This document shows positions 1-8,600 of a stretch of 9,288 nucleotides of DNA, piece by piece. Source of the DNA: Acidimicrobiia bacterium. Its GTDB lineage: Bacteria > Actinomycetota > Acidimicrobiia > IMCC26256 > JAENVU01. Below the pieces are notes generated by a model. The model saw only the letters and a program-made list of their open reading frames with translations. It was not told where the DNA came from and searched no databases. Both the position numbers and the translations under genes were made by a program. The first letter of the stretch is position 1; every line of letters starts with the position of its first letter. The DNA is taken from contig JAENVU010000411.1 of assembly GCA_016650415.1 (NCBI GenBank), positions 1 through 9,288 of the forward strand. The letters are read 5' to 3'.

Positions 1-93
1 CTCGCGTTCGGGCAAGGTCGCCCGCCGGTGGCGGAGCTGATCGAGGGTGGTGTCGTGCGCCTGCACGACGAGAAGCTGTTCGAGCGCGGTCAT
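1..93 (-). CDS. Probable C4-type zinc-ribbon / coiled-coil protein, N-terminal fragment
   Basis: Reading leftward from an ATG at 93-91, an open frame of 31 codons runs off the window edge. It starts MTALEQLLVVQAHDTTLDQL and continues with an Arg-rich stretch ending LPERE. This pattern (short hydrophobic start, then 'LxxLQxxDxxxDQLRHRRxxLPE') matches the beginning of actinobacterial proteins with a long antiparallel coiled coil followed by a C-terminal four-cysteine zinc ribbon. The cysteines would lie outside the window, so the family call rests on the N-terminus alone. The start is 43 bp downstream of the PBP stop codon with no obvious terminator between them, so co-transcription is plausible. 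No Shine-Dalgarno sequence is visible, but a TAGATT hexamer ends 9 nt before the ATG. The exact function of the family is not well settled, and none is claimed here. Confidence 0.68.
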   Translation of the reverse strand, partial: MTALEQLLVVQAHDTTLDQLRHRRATLPERE

Positions 94-102
94 CAGCCGT
101 CG

Positions 103-108
103 AATCTA
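103..108 (-). promoter_or_regulatory. Candidate -10 hexamer (TAGATT) before the zinc-ribbon gene
   Basis: On the minus strand the hexamer TAGATT fits the actinobacterial TANNNT -10 pattern and ends 9 nt before the ATG at 93. Transcription starting about 7 nt downstream would give a leaderless or nearly leaderless message, which would explain the missing Shine-Dalgarno sequence. No convincing -35 box is seen at 16-19 nt spacing. A six-base match is weak evidence, and the gene may instead be served only by readthrough from the PBP gene. Confidence 0.2.
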
Positions 109-136
109 TCGGCGATCGGCGACCGGAATGCGATGG

Positions 137-2230
137 CTACGGACCGGGGGCCTTGGTGGTCGTGGTCGTAGCGGGGGCCTTCGTCGTCGTGGTCACGGGG
201 GCGAGCGTCGTGGGCGTCGACTCGACCGGCACGGGGGTCGACGTGGTCGTGGTCGCGACGAAGTCGCTGACGGGCGCGCCCCGGCCCCCCACCGGGTTGA
301 TCCGGGCCGGCTTCGGCCACAGCGACTCATTGGGCTTGATGAACGGGATGATCGGAGCGTCCTTGAGCGCTTCGGTCATGAACTTCTGCCAGATGATCGC
401 CGGGTACGTCCCGCCGTAGACCGTGCCGATGTCGCCGACGTTCCTCATCGCGGCGACCGGGTTCACGTCCGCGTCCTCGTAGAGCGGATGGCCCATCCAG
501 ACCGCGGCCACCAACTGCGGTGTGTACCCGGCGAACCACGCGTCGACCTGATTGTCGACGGTTCCGGTCTTTCCTGCGAGCGGACGATCGCCGAGCTTGG
601 CTCGGGGTGCGGTCCCTTCGGTGACGTGGCTCAGGACATCGGTCACCGTGCGCGCGGTCTCGTACTTGAGCACCCGGACTCCGCCCGGCGCCCAGTAGAG
701 GACGCGTCCGCTGGTGTCCTCGATACGACGGACGAAGACCGGCATGTGCCGGATACCGTCGTCGGCGAGGGTGCTGTAGACGGTGGCGACCTCGAGTGGC
801 GTGTGGTTCGTCTCACCGATACCGATCACCCGGTGATTCCCCACCGGTCGGGTGTACCCGAGCCGGGTCGCCATATCGCGCACCAAGGGCGGACCCACGC
901 TCGTCAACAGTCGGAGGAACGCGCAGTTCACCGAGTTTCGGGTCTGGGTGTAGAGATCGCCGTAGCCGCCGCTGCTTTCCCCGGCGTTGTGACCCACATA
1001 GGGAGTCGTCCCCCATGGGTCGTACTTGACCGGACACCCGCTGCTGCCGTCGACGCTGTCCTTGGGTGAATAGCCGTTCTCGAACGCGGTCGCCAAGGTG
1101 ATGGGCTTGAACGTGGAGCCGACCTTCCGACCACCACCATCGGTGGCGAGATTGAAGCCCTGCGCCGTGCCCCGGCCGTCGACGACGGCGCGGACCGAGC
1201 CATCCTTGGGGTCCATGACCGCGATCGCCGCCCGATACGGACCGAACGACGGTTTGATGACGCTGTTGACCACGTTGAAGGCGATGTAGGTCAGCCGCGG
1301 GTCGTACTCGGTGAACACCCGGAGACCGCCGGAGAAGATCGCTCGCTCACGCTCCTGGGAATTGACACCGAGTTCGGGGAGGGTCATGAGTTGCCGCAAC
1401 GCCGCTTCACCGTACGGAGATTTCGCGCGCAGCTCGTTGTCCGGTCGCCCGATCGCGGGGAGCGGAGTGGAGCGGGCCAGAACGGCTTCCTGCTTGGTGA
1501 TGACCTTCTGGCCGAGCATGCGCCGGATCACGTCGTTCCGACGCTCCAATGCGACGTTGGGCGCGTCGAACGGGTCATACGCGGTCGGGTTCTTGATCAG
1601 ACCCGCGAGCAGGGCCGCGTCCGCGATGCTCAACTCACTCAACGGTTTGCCGATCAGACGCGCCGCCGCCGCTTTCACGCCGTAGGAGTTCTCGCCGAAG
1701 TAGACGGTGTTGAGGTACTCCTCGAGGATGCGGTTCTTGGACCATTCCGCGGTCAACCGGTGGGCGAGCACCGCCTCGCGGATTTTACGATCGAGGTTGC
1801 GCTTGGGATTCCTGAAGTACCGGTTCTTGATCAGCTGCTGGGTGATGGTCGAGCCGCCCTGTTCGATCCCACCGGCGCCGACGTTCGAAGCCAGCGCCCG
1901 GATCGCGGATCGGACGTCGATCCCGTCGTTGCTGTAGAAGGTCTGGTCCTCGGTGGCGATCACCGCCTGCCGGAGGATCTCGGGAACCTCTCCGAGTGAG
2001 ACCGGCTGACGGTCGAGGTCGCCGAGTCGCTCGTACGGAACCCCGGCGGCGTCGTAGAGCGTGGTCGGGTCCTCGAGTTTGCGGAGGAGCGGACCGACCT
2101 TGCCGCTGTACTGCGCGCTCGCGGCGACGGTCTCGACGCCGGGTGCGAGCGCGACGACACAGACGCCCAGGGCGAGACTGCCCAGAGCGAGAATTGCGAC
2201 GAGTCGGACGAGCCGGTTGGAACCGAGCAT
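137..2230 (-). CDS. Class A penicillin-binding protein (GT51 glycosyltransferase + transpeptidase)
   Basis: A 697-residue bifunctional peptidoglycan synthase that polymerises lipid II into glycan strands and cross-links stem peptides on the outer face of the membrane. The N-terminus has a short basic start and one membrane segment (about residues 8-30), i.e. a membrane-anchored, outward-facing enzyme. The GT51 domain spans roughly 60-235: catalytic Glu94 in ATEDQTFYSNDGID, GGSTITQQ at 125-132, RKIRE with Glu152, and ILEEYLNTVYFG at 168-179. The transpeptidase domain spans about 330-615: SxxK as GSTFKP with nucleophile Ser372 and Lys375, SxN as Ser433-Val-Asn435, and KTGT at 554-557. Cys399 and Cys436 flank the active-site region and could pair. 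The protein ends in a Thr/Pro/Lys-rich tail from about 657, with no PASTA domain. The first GT motif has Asn101 where many homologues have His. No strong Shine-Dalgarno sequence precedes the ATG. It lies 57 bp after addA. Family assignment is secure; the specific PBP name is not. Confidence 0.96.
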   Translation of the reverse strand: MLGSNRLVRLVAILALGSLALGVCVVALAPGVETVAASAQYSGKVGPLLRKLEDPTTLYDAAGVPYERLGDLDRQPVSLGEVPEILRQAVIATEDQTFYSNDGIDVRSAIRALASNVGAGGIEQGGSTITQQLIKNRYFRNPKRNLDRKIREAVLAHRLTAEWSKNRILEEYLNTVYFGENSYGVKAAAARLIGKPLSELSIADAALLAGLIKNPTAYDPFDAPNVALERRNDVIRRMLGQKVITKQEAVLARSTPLPAIGRPDNELRAKSPYGEAALRQLMTLPELGVNSQERERAIFSGGLRVFTEYDPRLTYIAFNVVNSVIKPSFGPYRAAIAVMDPKDGSVRAVVDGRGTAQGFNLATDGGGRKVGSTFKPITLATAFENGYSPKDSVDGSSGCPVKYDPWGTTPYVGHNAGESSGGYGDLYTQTRNSVNCAFLRLLTSVGPPLVRDMATRLGYTRPVGNHRVIGIGETNHTPLEVATVYSTLADDGIRHMPVFVRRIEDTSGRVLYWAPGGVRVLKYETARTVTDVLSHVTEGTAPRAKLGDRPLAGKTGTVDNQVDAWFAGYTPQLVAAVWMGHPLYEDADVNPVAAMRNVGDIGTVYGGTYPAIIWQKFMTEALKDAPIIPFIKPNESLWPKPARINPVGGRGAPVSDFVATTTTSTPVPVESTPTTLAPVTTTTKAPATTTTTKAPGP
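140..262 (-). repeat. Low-complexity Thr/Pro-rich coding repeat at the PBP C-terminus
   Basis: The last 41 codons of the PBP gene are a degenerate ACN-rich stretch encoding clusters of four or five threonines separated by Pro, Val, Ala and Lys. The end contains two related units of the form TTTTKAP and TTTTTKAP before a final Gly-Pro. The DNA shows imperfect direct repeats of ACGAC/ACCAC-type triplets. Such tails are expected to be flexible and extracytoplasmic. Thr/Pro-rich segments in actinobacterial envelope proteins can carry O-linked mannose, but nothing in the sequence proves that here. Confidence 0.75.
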
Positions 2231-2238
2231 GAAGAGCT

Positions 2239-2265
2239 ACCAGGATCGCACATCGCGACCCTGGT
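2239..2265 (-). promoter_or_regulatory. Hairpin (11-bp arms, 5-nt loop) directly upstream of the PBP start
   Basis: In the 57-bp gap between the addA stop and the PBP start, the minus-strand RNA can form ACCAGGGUCGC-GAUGU-GCGAUCCUGGU. This is an uninterrupted 11-bp stem with a single G-U pair and a 5-nt loop. The 3' arm ends 8 nt before the PBP ATG at 2230, where a ribosome-binding site would be expected. No U-run follows, so it is a poor match to an intrinsic terminator. It could be an RNA element limiting or tuning PBP translation, an mRNA processing or stability stem, or, as DNA, a protein-binding inverted repeat. The geometry is directly visible; the role is not known. Confidence 0.5.
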
Positions 2266-2287
2266 CCCATGGCACCCGCCGCGGGGA

Positions 2288-5200
2288 TCAGACCGTCGCG
2301 AGATGCTCGCGAACCTCGTCGACTCCGAGTTCGGACCGAGGGATCCGGCGTTCGACCGCACCATCACCGCCGGCGAAGACCAGCACGCCGCTGTGAACGG
2401 TGTCCCCCGTCGAGATCTCCAGGGCGGCCGCATAGGCCGCGAGTTGGATCCGGTACTCCTCGACCTTGGCGTCGAGCGCCTCGGGACTCGTCACGGGGTC
2501 GGTCTTGTAGTCGACGATCACCAGACCGTCCGGGGTCCGCAGCAACAGGTCGATGTACCCCTCGATGACCTGCCCGCCCACCGGTGCGGCGACGTACATC
2601 TCGCGGAAGGCGTTGCCGGACCCACTCAGCGCCGCCGCCTCGACCAGGACCGGCGCCGCCAGGATCGCCCGCGCCCAGGTCGCCACGTCGGCCACCGCCT
2701 CGGGGATCCCCTCGATGACCGCGGTCGTTGCGGCCAGCGCGTCGACGGCATCGGCCTTCACGAGATCGGCATCCTGGAGGACGGCGTGGACCGCACGACC
2801 GAAGGCCGTGGCGCCGGCGCCGCGTCGCCAGGCCGGAACCACCACGTCGGTCCCCGATGTCTCCCCCTCGGCCAGCGGGTCGATTCCGGTCTCGTCGTCA
2901 CGCGCGGCCGGTTCACGACCGGCGCCGTCGGCGACTGCTCGACGGATCGCCGTCGCCGACACGGTCCGGGGACGCGCGCCCGCCGCCAGCAACGCCTCCC
3001 GACGCGCCACCCACTCGGCGCGCTCGGTGACCATCGCCTCGGGCGCACTCGTGACCGGTCGCGGCACTGAGATCGGGGGTCCCGGCGCGGGCTCGGGACG
3101 GGCCCGCCGACACGTGTCCGGCGCCGACTGCGAGTGTTCCCAGAGCATCTGCGCGAAGGACGGGACGTCCTCGAGGTGATGGGTCGCAACGAGCAGGTGA
3201 TCCCGGGCGCGGGTACAGGCGACGTAAAGCAGTCGCTTCTTCTCTTCGTCGTCCATCTCCGCTTCGAGATCCGCCATGCGGTCGAACCCGGCGGTGGCGA
3301 CGTCCTTCCGGGCCGAGAGCCCGACACCATCGCCGTCCCAGTAGACCCGGAAACGGTTCCGGCCCCTCCCCGTCCGGGTCGTCAACCCCGACACGACCGT
3401 GATGGGGAACTCCAGTCCTTTCGCACCGTGGATCGTCATGATGCGAACCGCATGGTCGTCGGCCTCGGGCAGCAGCGGTTCATGGACGCGCGCCATCTCG
3501 GACCGTTGCAGCTCCGCCCACTCGACGAACGCCACGAGATCCGCGGACTGGGACCCTTCGAACATGCGGGCCTGGTCGATCAGGAATCGGATGCGCCGCC
3601 ACGTGTCGCGCGGACGGGGCTGAGCCAGACCGAGCATCAGGACGTTCCGCTCCCGCACGATCCATTCGATCAGCGCGCTCGGCGAGGTCCACCAGCGCGC
3701 CGCTCGCAGTTCGTCGATGAACGCGAGCGCCGCGAGCACCGGGTGGTCCGAGCCCAGATCGGGGCGCTGCGCTTCCAGATCCCAGCGACCGCCCGCGTGG
3801 ACGTAGGTCACGAGGTCGTCATCACCGCACGCGAAGATCGCTGAACGCAAGGCAGCGACCAGCGACACGCCATCGGTGCCGTAGGCGACCGCACGCAGGA
3901 CCGCGAGCAGGTCGCGGATCTCCTGCGTGTCGTAGACGAGCGTTCCCGTCTCGGCCCGGAACTCGATGTCGCGAGCGCGCAATGCGTCCATCAACATCGC
4001 GAGTGACGTACGGGTCGGCACCAGGATGGTGATGTCTTCGGGGCGGGCCGGCCGCCACTCGCCGTCCTGCTCGACCGGCCACTCGTCCGGCCGGGTCAGG
4101 ATGTCGGCCACCGCCCCGGCCACCGTGTCGGCTTCGAGTTCGCGCAGCGGACCGGCCCGTAACTTCTCGGCTTTGGCATGAGGACCACCGAGCAGCACGA
4201 CCCGATGGTCCGCGGCACCCGCACCCCGGTGGGGGGTGAGCGCGTCGTAGCGCGGGCTGCGACCCGGGGACTCGTCGGCCATCAGCGCGCCGAAGATCTC
4301 GTTGACCCATTCGAGCACCGGCGCGACGGTGCGGAAGTTGGTCTGGAGGCGAACCGACTCACCGGCGAATCGGTCCCTTGCCGCGAGGAAGAGCGCGATG
4401 TCGGCCCGCCGGAATCGGTAGATCGACTGCTTCGGGTCACCCACGAAGAACAACCGCTCCGGGTCGACGGCAACCGCGTCCCAGGCGGGAACCGGATCGG
4501 CGTCGGTCACCGATGCCGCGATCAACGTGGCCAGTTCGATCTGGATGGGATCGGTGTCCTGGAACTCGTCGATCAGGAGCCGGCGGTACCGACCGTGCAG
4601 TGCCTGGCGGGCGTCGGGGCTGGTACGCAGCAACCGGCGGGCGAAGACGAGCAGGTCGTGGAACTCCAGCCGACCCTCCCGCAGCCGTTCTTCGGCCGAC
4701 GCGACCGTGAAGCGGGCGACCTCGCCCGCGAGGGCCCGCAGGACCGCGTCGGCGGCTTCGTCGCGAATCGCGGTGAGGGTGGCTTCCGCGGCGGCCACCT
4801 GTTCGGCGACGGCCTTCTTCTGGTCCTTCCCACCCCAGTTGTCGGCCTTGCCCGCGCCCATGTGCGTCCACTTCGTTGATTTGGTCTTGCGGACGACCAC
4901 TCGGAGCAGTGCGCGGTCCGACCCGAACGCGAGCGCGGCGGCGACCCCGCGGATCTCGTCAGCGAAGCCGAGTAACCGTTCGGCCAGCTTGTCGTCCGGG
5001 ATGGTGGCGCACTGCGCCAACACCCCTTCGAGCCCGGCGATCGCTGCGCTCGCAGCCGCTCGATCCACCTGGGGCTCCACGACCGGTTCTGCGACGAGCG
5101 TGTCGAGCCGGTCCCAATTGTCCGAGAACACTGCGGCAACTTCGCGGAGGGACGGTTGCTTCGGGTCGTCGACCCGCACGTCGAGCAATCGAGCGAGCGT

Positions 5201-5686
5201 GATCACGGGTTGCAGCTCGACCCTCGAGAACATGCGGTCGACCTGTTCTCGCCACCGGTGGCCGAACTCGAGGAGGCTCTCCACCTCGTCGAGCACCTCC
5301 ACGTTGGGCGGCAACCCGGCTTCGATCGGATGCTCGGAGAGGATCCGCTGTGCGAACGAGTGGACCGTGCCGATCGCCGCGCCGTCGAGGTCGGCCAGCG
5401 CAACTTCGCACCGGGCGCATGCCTCGGGATCGGTCACCGGATCGTGCACGGTTCGTTCGAGCGCTTCCCGGATTCGGGATCGCAGTTCGCTCGCCGCAGC
5501 CTCGGTGAAGGTGACGGCGGCGATCTCTCGCATCGGAACACCGCGAGCGACGATCAGTGACACCACGCGATCGACCAACTGCTTGGTCTTCCCGGTGCCG
5601 GCACCGGCCTCGACGAACAGCAGCTCGTCGAGACCGTCGTGGGTGATTCGACGACGGACGGCGTCGTCGACGAGCACGTCGGTCAC
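2288..5686 (-). CDS. addA: AddA-like ATP-dependent helicase-nuclease (UvrD/RecB superfamily)
   Basis: A 1132-residue motor subunit of a double-strand-break resection complex: it unwinds DNA ends using ATP and cuts one strand to prepare RecA loading. Superfamily 1 motifs appear in order: Walker A EAGAGTGKT (26-34), Ia VTFTEAAASELRSR (58-71), Walker B DEFQDT (373-378), III VGDPKQSIYRFR (415-426), IV LQTNFRT (447-453), V TIHGAKGLEFP (751-761) and VI RLLYVACTRARDHLL (818-832). A C-terminal PD-(D/E)XK nuclease follows with His967 (AFGRAVHAVL), Asp1046 (EGYIDLLL), Asp1059 and Lys1061 (VIVDYKTD), and Q1081-x3-Y1085. The GTG at 5686 is chosen because it overlaps the addB stop as GTGA, has GGAGGT 6 nt upstream, and puts the Walker motif near residue 30 as usual. 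An in-frame extension to 6055 only overlies addB. The domain order matches AddA; mycobacterial AdnB is the main alternative. Confidence 0.93.
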   Translation of the reverse strand: MTDVLVDDAVRRRITHDGLDELLFVEAGAGTGKTKQLVDRVVSLIVARGVPMREIAAVTFTEAAASELRSRIREALERTVHDPVTDPEACARCEVALADLDGAAIGTVHSFAQRILSEHPIEAGLPPNVEVLDEVESLLEFGHRWREQVDRMFSRVELQPVITLARLLDVRVDDPKQPSLREVAAVFSDNWDRLDTLVAEPVVEPQVDRAAASAAIAGLEGVLAQCATIPDDKLAERLLGFADEIRGVAAALAFGSDRALLRVVVRKTKSTKWTHMGAGKADNWGGKDQKKAVAEQVAAAEATLTAIRDEAADAVLRALAGEVARFTVASAEERLREGRLEFHDLLVFARRLLRTSPDARQALHGRYRRLLIDEFQDTDPIQIELATLIAASVTDADPVPAWDAVAVDPERLFFVGDPKQSIYRFRRADIALFLAARDRFAGESVRLQTNFRTVAPVLEWVNEIFGALMADESPGRSPRYDALTPHRGAGAADHRVVLLGGPHAKAEKLRAGPLRELEADTVAGAVADILTRPDEWPVEQDGEWRPARPEDITILVPTRTSLAMLMDALRARDIEFRAETGTLVYDTQEIRDLLAVLRAVAYGTDGVSLVAALRSAIFACGDDDLVTYVHAGGRWDLEAQRPDLGSDHPVLAALAFIDELRAARWWTSPSALIEWIVRERNVLMLGLAQPRPRDTWRRIRFLIDQARMFEGSQSADLVAFVEWAELQRSEMARVHEPLLPEADDHAVRIMTIHGAKGLEFPITVVSGLTTRTGRGRNRFRVYWDGDGVGLSARKDVATAGFDRMADLEAEMDDEEKKRLLYVACTRARDHLLVATHHLEDVPSFAQMLWEHSQSAPDTCRRARPEPAPGPPISVPRPVTSAPEAMVTERAEWVARREALLAAGARPRTVSATAIRRAVADGAGREPAARDDETGIDPLAEGETSGTDVVVPAWRRGAGATAFGRAVHAVLQDADLVKADAVDALAATTAVIEGIPEAVADVATWARAILAAPVLVEAAALSGSGNAFREMYVAAPVGGQVIEGYIDLLLRTPDGLVIVDYKTDPVTSPEALDAKVEEYRIQLAAYAAALEISTGDTVHSGVLVFAGGDGAVERRIPRSELGVDEVREHLATV

Positions 5687-8600
5687 TCCTCCACCTCCGG
5701 CATGAGGTCGTGGAACACCTGAAACTCCGGCGCGGCTTCCTTGGCGTCGTACTGCGCACCGCGGTCGGCCGGACACAGGGCATCGAAGTCGCAGTAGGTG
5801 CAGTTGGCCCCGGCGGCATTGAACCAGTTGGGTTCGCCGGGCGCGGCCGGGAAGATGCCACCGTCGATGCCCGCGACGATCTGGCCGACGACTTCCCGAA
5901 ATCGACTCGCGGTCTCGTCGTCCAGCACGACGGAATCGCGCTGGAACCCACCCTTCTGCGAGACGTACCAGTAGGCCGACTCGACCGAGTCCGCCCCCAG
6001 CTGCTGGCGCACCGCCTCGGCGTACACCGGCAACTGGAGCCGCCGGCCGGCCCACACCGGATCGTTCTCACAGCCGTCGGGCGTGGGCGGCTGGCCGCCG
6101 GTCTTGTAGTCCAGGACGACCCGCGTGCCATCGGGCCGGCGGTCGATGCGATCGGCGCGGCCCCGGAAGCGCACCACTTCACCGCTCGGGACGACAACGT
6201 CGACCGGTGGCGCGGTATCGAATCCGAACGGGAACTCCACCGATTCCGGGACGACGCCTTCGCCCACCCGGTGGGCGGAGTCCTCGGCCAGGAAGGTCAG
6301 GACGTCGACGACGATCTCGTCCTGATGCAGGTCCCACAACACGGCCTTGCCGGTGATCCCCTTGGCCTCGGCGGCGGCGGCAAGTTCCTCGACGATCGCG
6401 AGGATGCGGTCCTGCGCGGCCCGCGGCCACGGCTCCCCCGCGGGAACCTGCTCGGCCGGCGGCTTCGCCAATTCCTCCGCGATGAACTGTTCCAACACCT
6501 CGTGCACCAAGGTTCCCCGGGCCAGCGCCGACAGCTCCAACAGGCGTTCGGGTTCCTCCTCGACCGGAATCCGCACCACATGCGTGAGGAAGTACTTGAA
6601 TGGACACTCGCACCAGTTCTGGAGGCGCGTGGCCGACACGATCTCGCCGGTGGCGGGCGACGGCACCTGGTCGGCGACGCCACTGACGTTGCCGTCCCAG
6701 CGGGTCAACGCGCCCGATGCGCGACCACGAATCGCATCGATACCCGCCGCGGCCCCACTCGATTGCACCAGCGGGTGATCGATCACGTCGCCGTCGCGTT
6801 CTGCGGCGGCGGCCAGTACGCCGAGGTCGCGGTCGGCGACCGTCGTCGCGAGTTCGATCCGCGCCAACCCGGCCGCAAACGAGGGAACGACTTCCACCCC
6901 CGCGGCCGGGTCGACCGTGTCGAAGGTGCTCGCGAACACGCGCTCACCCAGCCGTGCCGATGCAGTCTCGAGGAGGTACCGCGACGGCAACCGCTCGCGG
7001 GCGGAGCGCAGATCACCCCGAGCATGCGTCAGGACCCGGTGCGTCGACGCGGCCGAGAGCGCGGCGAGATAGTCGCGCCGTTGCTGCGCCCGCATGCGAT
7101 CCCGGGTCCTCAGTTCGGACTCGACCGCCAACGCACGGTCGGCGTCGGCCAAGAGCGCATCCTCGCGACCGGACGCGGGCACCACCCCTTCGGAGAGCCC
7201 GACGACGAAGACCGCGTCCAGATCGAGCCCGATGCCGGTGGCGAGGCCGGCACACAGCACCCCTTCGCCGTACCGGCCGATGCGGCCGACCGGTGACCGC
7301 AGTTCCGTCGACACGGCACTGGCGAACACCGCAAAGCTCGGGTCGGGCTCGACGGCATCGAGCACCGCGCACCGATCGAGGACGAGGAGCGCGGCGGTCA
7401 GCGCATCCTGCTCGGGCTCGGGCCAGGTCGAGCGGGCGTCGGCATCGCCGAGCAGGTCGAGGAGCACCGTGCGCGTCTCACCGGCACGCGCCGCCCACCC
7501 CGCCGCTCGTTCCATCGCACTCAAGCGGTCGCGCAGGTCGGCGACGAAATCGCGGAGCGCGCGCGTGGCCTGCGCCTCACGGCGGTTCCGAACCTCGCCA
7601 CCCAATCCGGCTGCCACTCGGTCGTCGGCCTGCTGATCGAGGTCGCGGGCGTACGCGTCGAGCCCGACCTCCCATCCGTCACCATCGACGACGCCGGCGC
7701 GTCGCGAGATCCGGTCCCAGCGTTCGATCGGAATCGCGCCACCGTCGACTCCACGCATCGGTGTGCTGGCAAAGAACGCGACGAGTTCGTCCCGGGCGAA
7801 CTCGGCGCCCACGAGTTGGAGCAGCCGCTCGAGCATCCGCCCGGCCATCGAGTCGGCCAGCGTGCGCACCGCCGGCCCGTTGTGGGCAATCCCCGCCGCA
7901 CGAAGTTGGGCATCGACGGTACGGGCGTAGGGCTCGACCGGCGGATACAGGATCGCCATCCGGTCGAACGGCACGCCGGTCTCGGCAATGGCGAGCAGTC
8001 GCCGCACGACGGCGCGCACTTCCTCATCGGGATCCGACGCCGTGATGATCTCCGTGCCCGTCGCCACCGTGCCCGTCGCCACCGTGGCTGTCTCGGGGTC
8101 GTCGAGATGGATGTCCAGCAATCGGCACGCTTCGCGCACGCCGGCGTCGGCATCGTCGTCGCCGGTGAGGCCGACGACGGCCACACTCGGACAGGTGCGT
8201 ACGAGCTCCGCCACGAGTGACCGCAGCCGGGGGGCCAAGGGTTGAGGGAGGTGCACCACGACCGCGCCCAACGCGGTGACGGTCGGGTCGCCGGCACCGA
8301 CGGCCGCGATGGCGTGATCGGCGAGTGCGTCCTCGTCGGCGTAATGCGCGAGGCGGATCTGCACTCGACGACAGAACGCCACGAGTGCGCGAGCGCGCGA
8401 CGAACCCGCCCGGGCGATCCGATCAAGGGTCTCGGGCCGAGCCCGCGAGAGTTCGGCATACCGACGCGCCAAGGCCCGTTCGGTCCCCGCATGTGCCGCG
8501 ACCGGATCGAAGATCCCGGCGTCAGCCCGGAGTTCCCGACGGATCGCCGCGATCAACAGCGGCTCGGTCAGCTGCTCCTGGCCGGCGACCGCGGCCCGGG

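Noticed and set aside
94..136. Terminator between the PBP and zinc-ribbon genes
   Set aside because: Only a short direct repeat (TCGGCGA twice) is seen; no hairpin with a T-run.
47..1069. Plus-strand open frame of 340 codons opposite the PBP gene
   Set aside because: Fully antisense to the transpeptidase domain with its SxxK, SxN and KTG motifs; Arg/Gly/Asp-rich shadow.
2239..2265. Intrinsic terminator after addA
   Set aside because: The stem is strong but is not followed by a U-run, and it lies 8 nt from the next start codon; kept as an unexplained hairpin instead.
4527..5705. Plus-strand open frame of 392 codons opposite addA
   Set aside because: Ser/Arg-rich translation with no motif, fully antisense to conserved helicase motifs.
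5687..6055. N-terminal extension of addA to an ATG at 6055
   Set aside because: The extra 123 codons overlap addB out of frame and encode an Arg/Gly-rich sequence. The GTG at 5686 has a good ribosome-binding site and the GTGA overlap.
5710..7296. Long plus-strand open frame (528 codons) opposite addB
   Set aside because: It lies entirely antisense to the well-supported nuclease gene. The translation is a Gly/Arg/Asp-rich string without domain motifs, as expected from G+C-rich third positions.
6717..8045. Plus-strand open frame of 442 codons opposite addB
   Set aside because: Extreme Arg/Pro/Ala composition and no recognisable motif; an antisense shadow.
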